Source: JAXGPF01 sp964463985 (GTDB lineage Bacteria; Verrucomicrobiota; Kiritimatiellia; JAAZAB01). Taken from it: a stretch of 64,000 nt of DNA. How positions within the stretch are numbered: the first letter of the stretch is position 1; each line of letters starts with the position of its first letter. This document shows positions 61,318 to 64,000 of the stretch, one piece after another. The translations under genes and the position numbers were made by a program. The stretch covers positions 19,305-83,304 of the forward strand of contig CAYXEK010000006.1 of NCBI GenBank assembly GCA_964463985.1, given 5' to 3'. Below the pieces are notes generated by a model. That model did no database searches and had not been told where the DNA came from. It saw nothing but the letters and a program-made list of their open reading frames with translations.

Positions 61318-63018
61318 TCAATGAATGGAAAAAATTGATCCGGCCAGTATTAACTCGTACACTCCCAAATCCACCGCGCCATCGCGCAGGCGCCGGCGGA
61401 GGTCAAGATCCAGCGCGCCATCCATCCAATCCAACGCGATCCCGGCATTGACGCAGGGCGAAGCCGTCCACAGGTGATAATCGCCGCCAACCCAATCCAC
61501 AAATTGCGGCTCATTCGTGAAATTGCCGGATGAAATAGCCACGGAACCGCCGGACAGCGCCGTCCCCAGGCAGCAATTCGAATACGCACAGTCGGCGTAA
61601 TTATAGTAATTCGGATAAACATAATCCGAGACATTGGAATAAATGACGCTGTTTACAATCCTGGTAAACTGCGGGAAGTAACATCCGCCGGCGGTGGAAG
61701 ACCCCGCTCGTTTGGCGCGATTGCTGACAATCGTACAGTTTTCCAGGAGATTGCTGAGCTTCCCCCCAGGGTAGAAATGAACCCCGCCGCCGCTCAAATC
61801 TGCCGTGTTATTGGCAATCAGGCAATTGCGGAGCGTCAGCACGCACGTATCGGCGACTTCCAACCCGCCGCCATTTTGCGACATGGCCTCATTGCCCACA
61901 ATCCGGCAATTCCAGATCAACGATGTGTGGCTGTTCAAAAGGTACACCCCGCCGCCCATATATTGCGACTGGTTGCCAAGCACCTGGCAGTTGGCAACCA
62001 AGCTCGTGCCGGCGCCGTTCAGGTAGATTCCGGCGCCGCCGCGGTCCGAACGCGTGGTGACATTGCTGACCACTACGGCATTTTGCAGCACGCAGTTATT
62101 ATTCACGCGCATTCCGCCGCCATGCCCGATATTGGTATTGCAACACACGGTCAGATTGGCACCGGTCTGCGAAGAACTGGTCAGGTTAACCCCGATGCCC
62201 GAATTAAAGCTCACATCGCAGCGGCCGGCGAATGGTTCGCTGGCGCTATCTATGCTGGCGCCGCCGCCGATGTTCCATTGAATGGAGCTGTCAATGATTT
62301 GCCCGCCGTTTTTGCAATACGCGCCGCCGCCGGTATTGCTGCTGACCATGCAATTGGAGATTACGCCGGCGTTCAGGCAGAACACGCCGCCGCCGTAATA
62401 CGATTGGTTGCCGGCGATCAGGCTGTCATGAATGGCACCGGCGGCAAAATAAATCCCGCCGCCGCCGCTGCTGGAATCGGTATAAGTCGCGCCGCCATTG
62501 TTGCCGATGATGTGGCAATTGGTCAGCAAGCCGTTCAGGCAATAAACCCCGGCGCCGCTGTTGGTGGCCGTGTTGCCGGCGACCAGGCAATTAAACACGC
62601 TGCCCGTGGCCAGGTAAATGCCGCCGCCCTTGTTGTCTTTGGCGTGGTTTACGCGATAACAGCCATTGGTGACGGTAAAGCCATCCAGCACGCCGTTGGA
62701 AATGAAGAGACAGCGGTTGGTCGTCGTGGGATAATTGCCGTCAATAATCGTGGCATCCCGGCCCAGCCAACCCTGCAGGATCACGCCGTTGGTGACCATG
62801 ATCTGGGCGGCGACCCGGTAAGTCCCGTTGGATACCAGAACCCGCTCGCCGGGAGCGGCCTGGTTGATGGCGTACTGGATCGTGGCCGCCGCCGTGCCCC
62901 AGGAATCGCATGTTCCGGCATCCACGCCGTTCGTCGCCACGTACCGATCCGCCGGCGCCGCCGGCCCGCCCAGCAATAAAACCAGTCCCGCCAGTTTGAT
63001 GAGGTGTATTTGTCGCAT
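61318..63018 (-). CDS. Secreted right-handed beta-helix (choice-of-anchor Q-type) protein
   Basis: 566 residues. Signal peptide from MRQIHLIKLAGLVLLLGG, cut near PAAPADRY. ERVLVSNGTYRVAAQI, TIIDGNYPTTTNRCLF and VLDGFTVTNGCYRVN start the helix, then many rungs such as VFNCLVAGNTATNSGAGVY and LLTNCHIIGNNGGA. It ends VDLGVYELILAGSIFSIH. AAAGGAG stands before the ATG. Full length and intact, unlike the paralogue at 45080-46670, with which it shares the C-terminal tail pattern (DxGxYExxxAGxxFxIH). Function could be polysaccharide binding or cleavage at the cell surface. Confidence 0.9.
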   Translation of the reverse strand: MRQIHLIKLAGLVLLLGGPAAPADRYVATNGVDAGTCDSWGTAAATIQYAINQAAPGERVLVSNGTYRVAAQIMVTNGVILQGWLGRDATIIDGNYPTTTNRCLFISNGVLDGFTVTNGCYRVNHAKDNKGGGIYLATGSVFNCLVAGNTATNSGAGVYCLNGLLTNCHIIGNNGGATYTDSSSGGGGIYFAAGAIHDSLIAGNQSYYGGGVFCLNAGVISNCMVSSNTGGGAYCKNGGQIIDSSIQWNIGGGASIDSASEPFAGRCDVSFNSGIGVNLTSSSQTGANLTVCCNTNIGHGGGMRVNNNCVLQNAVVVSNVTTRSDRGGAGIYLNGAGTSLVANCQVLGNQSQYMGGGVYLLNSHTSLIWNCRIVGNEAMSQNGGGLEVADTCVLTLRNCLIANNTADLSGGGVHFYPGGKLSNLLENCTIVSNRAKRAGSSTAGGCYFPQFTRIVNSVIYSNVSDYVYPNYYNYADCAYSNCCLGTALSGGSVAISSGNFTNEPQFVDWVGGDYHLWTASPCVNAGIALDWMDGALDLDLRRRLRDGAVDLGVYELILAGSIFSIH

Positions 63019-63094
63019 GTCATCTCCTTTGGTTATGTGTTTAAAAATCAGTAGCATCTCACAGGTAATAATGCAAAAATACAACGCCGTGGTT

Positions 63095-63150
63095 GGAATC
63101 GCTATCGCTATCGGGATCGCTGCCGATTCCGATACCGGTTCCGACCCCGC
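63095..63150. repeat. GATCC/GATACC-type hexamer-like simple repeat
   Basis: A run of ATCGCTATCGCTATCGGGAT then GATTCCGATACCGGTTCCGA, units of about six bases alternating ATCGCT, ATCGGG and GATTCC. Similar low-complexity tracts are frequent in intergenic DNA of some environmental bacteria; no coding role. Confidence 0.65.
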
Positions 63151-63273
63151 CTAAAACCGGAACTTAACCCCGTTTTGCAGGGAACACAATAGCTGAATAC
63201 ATCAGTAAAAACTGCTGTTTTCTGGTTGAATATTAGAAGTTTCCTCGCCAGAAAATGTGGGCCGAATAGGGAT

Positions 63274-63506
63274 TTCACCACAGAGACACGGAGGCATGGA
63301 GAGGAAAGGCATGGCGTGTCCATGCTCCGGTGCTCTCCCGGAACGAGTGTTGCGCGAATTTGGCGCAGGGCGATCATGCCATCCTGGCCTGAATGGATTA
63401 GATCTAATGATCGCCCTGTGCCAAATTCGCGCAACGCCTCCAATGGAGAACGGGAGGAGTATGGGGTCGACAGGGCTGCTCTGTGCCTCCGTGTCTCCGT
63501 AGTGAA
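63274..63506. repeat. 233-bp imperfect palindrome (MITE- or REP-like element)
   Basis: Outer arms 63274-63296 and 63484-63506 (TTCACCACAGAGACACGGAG against its complement with TACGG) match at 21 of 23 positions. Inner arms 63348-63375 and 63407-63434 (GTTGCGCGAATTTGGCGCAG...) match at 27 of 28. The parts between are partly complementary. No transposase gene and no obvious flanking duplication are seen. The outer ends carry the CACAGAGACACGGAG motif. Confidence 0.85.
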
Positions 63507-63685
63507 TCTGCTGTCGGTCAGCGGTGTGTTTGTTCGGATACCAATCAATATATGCGTCGCTAGTATCGTAATAAGCTTTACTGTAACATGTTAAAGCATT
63601 CATAATAGATTTGTCGCCCATAGATTATGCGGAGCAGCCAATTAGAACTATAAGATGAGCCAATTTCAAAACTCACGTTTTGGAG

Positions 63686-63790
63686 GAATTCAGAAGTCAG
63701 GAGACAGAATTCAGAATAAATACAAGATGTTATTTGTAAACGTGTTATATTGTTTGCGATTCTGACTACTGACTACTGGCTTCTGAATAC
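63686..63790. repeat. Imperfect inverted repeat of AATTCAGAAGTCAGGAG-type arms
   Basis: Left arm 63686-63717 (AATTCAGAAGTCAGGAGACA...) and right arm 63759-63790 (...CTACTGGCTTCTGAATA) pair at about 24 of 31 positions around a 40-base AT-rich centre. Such CAGAAGTCAGGAGTC-like palindromes are repetitive in some draft genomes. Confidence 0.6.
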
Positions 63791-63791
63791 T

Positions 63792-63817
63792 GCTTTCAAA
63801 AGCTGACTTTTGAAAGC
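63792..63817. terminator. Perfect 11-bp hairpin with 4-base loop
   Basis: GCTTTCAAAAG ctga CTTTTGAAAGC. It lies 23 bases past the stop of the minus-strand gene that enters from the right edge. AT-rich stem, no clear U-run on either strand, so a terminator role is only possible. Confidence 0.4.
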
Positions 63818-63840
63818 AACTCAGATGACAGTGTTTAAAA

Positions 63841-63999
63841 TCATTCCTCCCCGGCGCAGAACCAACTGAGCACCAGCGGGGCAAAGGCGGCGCGCCAGCC
63901 CAGAATGGCGGATTGCTCAGGATGTTGCGGCGCCAGTGTTTCGTAATTCCATTCAGCGCGGGAGGGCGCCTGCGCATATTGCCTGGCCAGGTATTTTTC
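63841..63999 (-). CDS. C-terminal end of an unidentified protein (start beyond window)
   Basis: Minus-strand frame open from the right window edge to a TGA at 63841-63843, giving the last 52 residues. They include RAEWNYETLAPQHPEQ, GWRAAFAPLVLSWF and CAGEE. Codon use and base composition fit the coding genes of the window, unlike the repeat-rich DNA to its left. I do not recognise the family; about 12 residues near the end are hydrophobic, but this is too little to call a membrane helix. Confidence 0.55.
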   Translation of the reverse strand, partial: EKYLARQYAQAPSRAEWNYETLAPQHPEQSAILGWRAAFAPLVLSWFCAGEE

Positions 64000-64000
64000 C

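Larger units (their letters stand above)
63019..63840. other. Gene-free span rich in dispersed repeats
   Basis: About 820 bases with no supported gene; short open frames are repeat artefacts. In order: leader and promoter of the beta-helix gene (63019-63090), a GATCC/GATTCC-type simple repeat (63095-63150), unassigned sequence (63151-63270), a long inverted repeat (63274-63506), unassigned AT-rich sequence (63507-63685), a second inverted repeat (63686-63790) and a perfect 11-bp hairpin (63792-63817). Confidence 0.7.

Noticed and set aside
61318..63018. PEP-CTERM or LPXTG sorting signal on the beta-helix protein
   Set aside because: The C-terminus lacks a PEP motif, a membrane helix and a basic tail.
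63108..63621. Several overlapping small proteins near the right end
   Set aside because: All are translations of the long palindrome and its flanks; repeats such as HRVRRDTEAW-like stretches are artefacts of the repeat.

Overview
The window is about 64 kb of GC-rich, densely coded bacterial DNA carrying one 100-N scaffold gap, which suggests a draft or metagenome assembly. Several traits together point to an anaerobic member of the PVC group, most like Kiritimatiellota or Lentisphaerota: choice-of-anchor-Q type beta-helix exoproteins, a uroporphyrinogen-decarboxylase-like gene, a ceramidase-like N-terminal domain protein, L-fucose isomerase and FGGY sugar catabolism, PPi-type phosphofructokinase, NfnAB transhydrogenase, a flavodiiron protein and RNase HIII. 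The taxonomic call is an inference from gene content; no rRNA is present.

Layout. 1-2.7 kb: a hybrid histidine kinase (cut by the window edge) and a response regulator with a Cys4 tail. 2.8-9.7 kb, minus strand: rpoZ, a 2-oxoacid dehydrogenase operon (fused E1, E2, E3) and a sorbitol/sorbose-type dehydrogenase separated from it by a GT/CA-rich repeat. 9.8-12.5 kb: a polar amino acid ABC transporter whose ATPase carries an extra anti-sigma-kinase-like domain. 12.6-17.2 kb, minus: sugar isomerase-like protein, FGGY kinase and a ceramidase-like protein. 17.4-22.6 kb, plus: carA, guaA, PPi-PFK, bioF. 22.5-27.6 kb, minus: a DNA-repair run (pyrimidine-dimer glycosylase, SRAP, UmuC, UmuD, an amidohydrolase, Fpg) and an RRM protein with a clear terminator. 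27.8-37.2 kb: cupin, tRNA-Ala(GGC), DUF2059, a 5'-truncated URO-D gene, a second Cys4 protein, an enolase-superfamily gene with a Gfo/Idh/MocA oxidoreductase, rnhC, fucI and ruvB. 37.3-38.7 kb: two STAS genes around a GOLPH3-like gene. 38.8-44.8 kb: a promoter, gcvT-gcvPA-gcvPB and a DUF4434-like protein. 45-46.7 kb: a beta-helix protein frameshifted by a 10-bp tandem duplication. 46.7-57.1 kb: flavodoxin-like protein, comEC, YkgJ-like protein, lipA, acyltransferase, glycosyltransferase, SurA/PpiD-like protein and metG. 57.2-61 kb: flavodiiron protein divergent from nfnA-nfnB. 61-64 kb: a second beta-helix protein, about 0.8 kb of dispersed palindromic repeats and the 3' end of a further gene.

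How it fits together. Lipoate use links the E2 protein, the glycine cleavage genes and lipA, although gcvH is not in the gcv operon. NfnAB, the flavodiiron protein and PPi-PFK fit fermentative, low-oxygen energy metabolism. The sugar isomerases and kinase, the MR/MLE and Gfo/Idh pair and the beta-helix proteins fit polysaccharide or deoxysugar use. Intergenic spaces are filled with several dispersed repeat families (GT/CA-rich, 'CACAGAGACACGGAG'-like and long inverted repeats); one has been read into the 3' end of rnhC and another may mark the break point of the truncated URO-D gene.

The most unusual items are the ABC-ATPase/GHKL-like fusion, the STAS-GOLPH3-STAS locus, the slippage-type frameshift in the beta-helix gene and the long palindromic elements. 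I see no CRISPR array, prophage, insertion sequence or rRNA.
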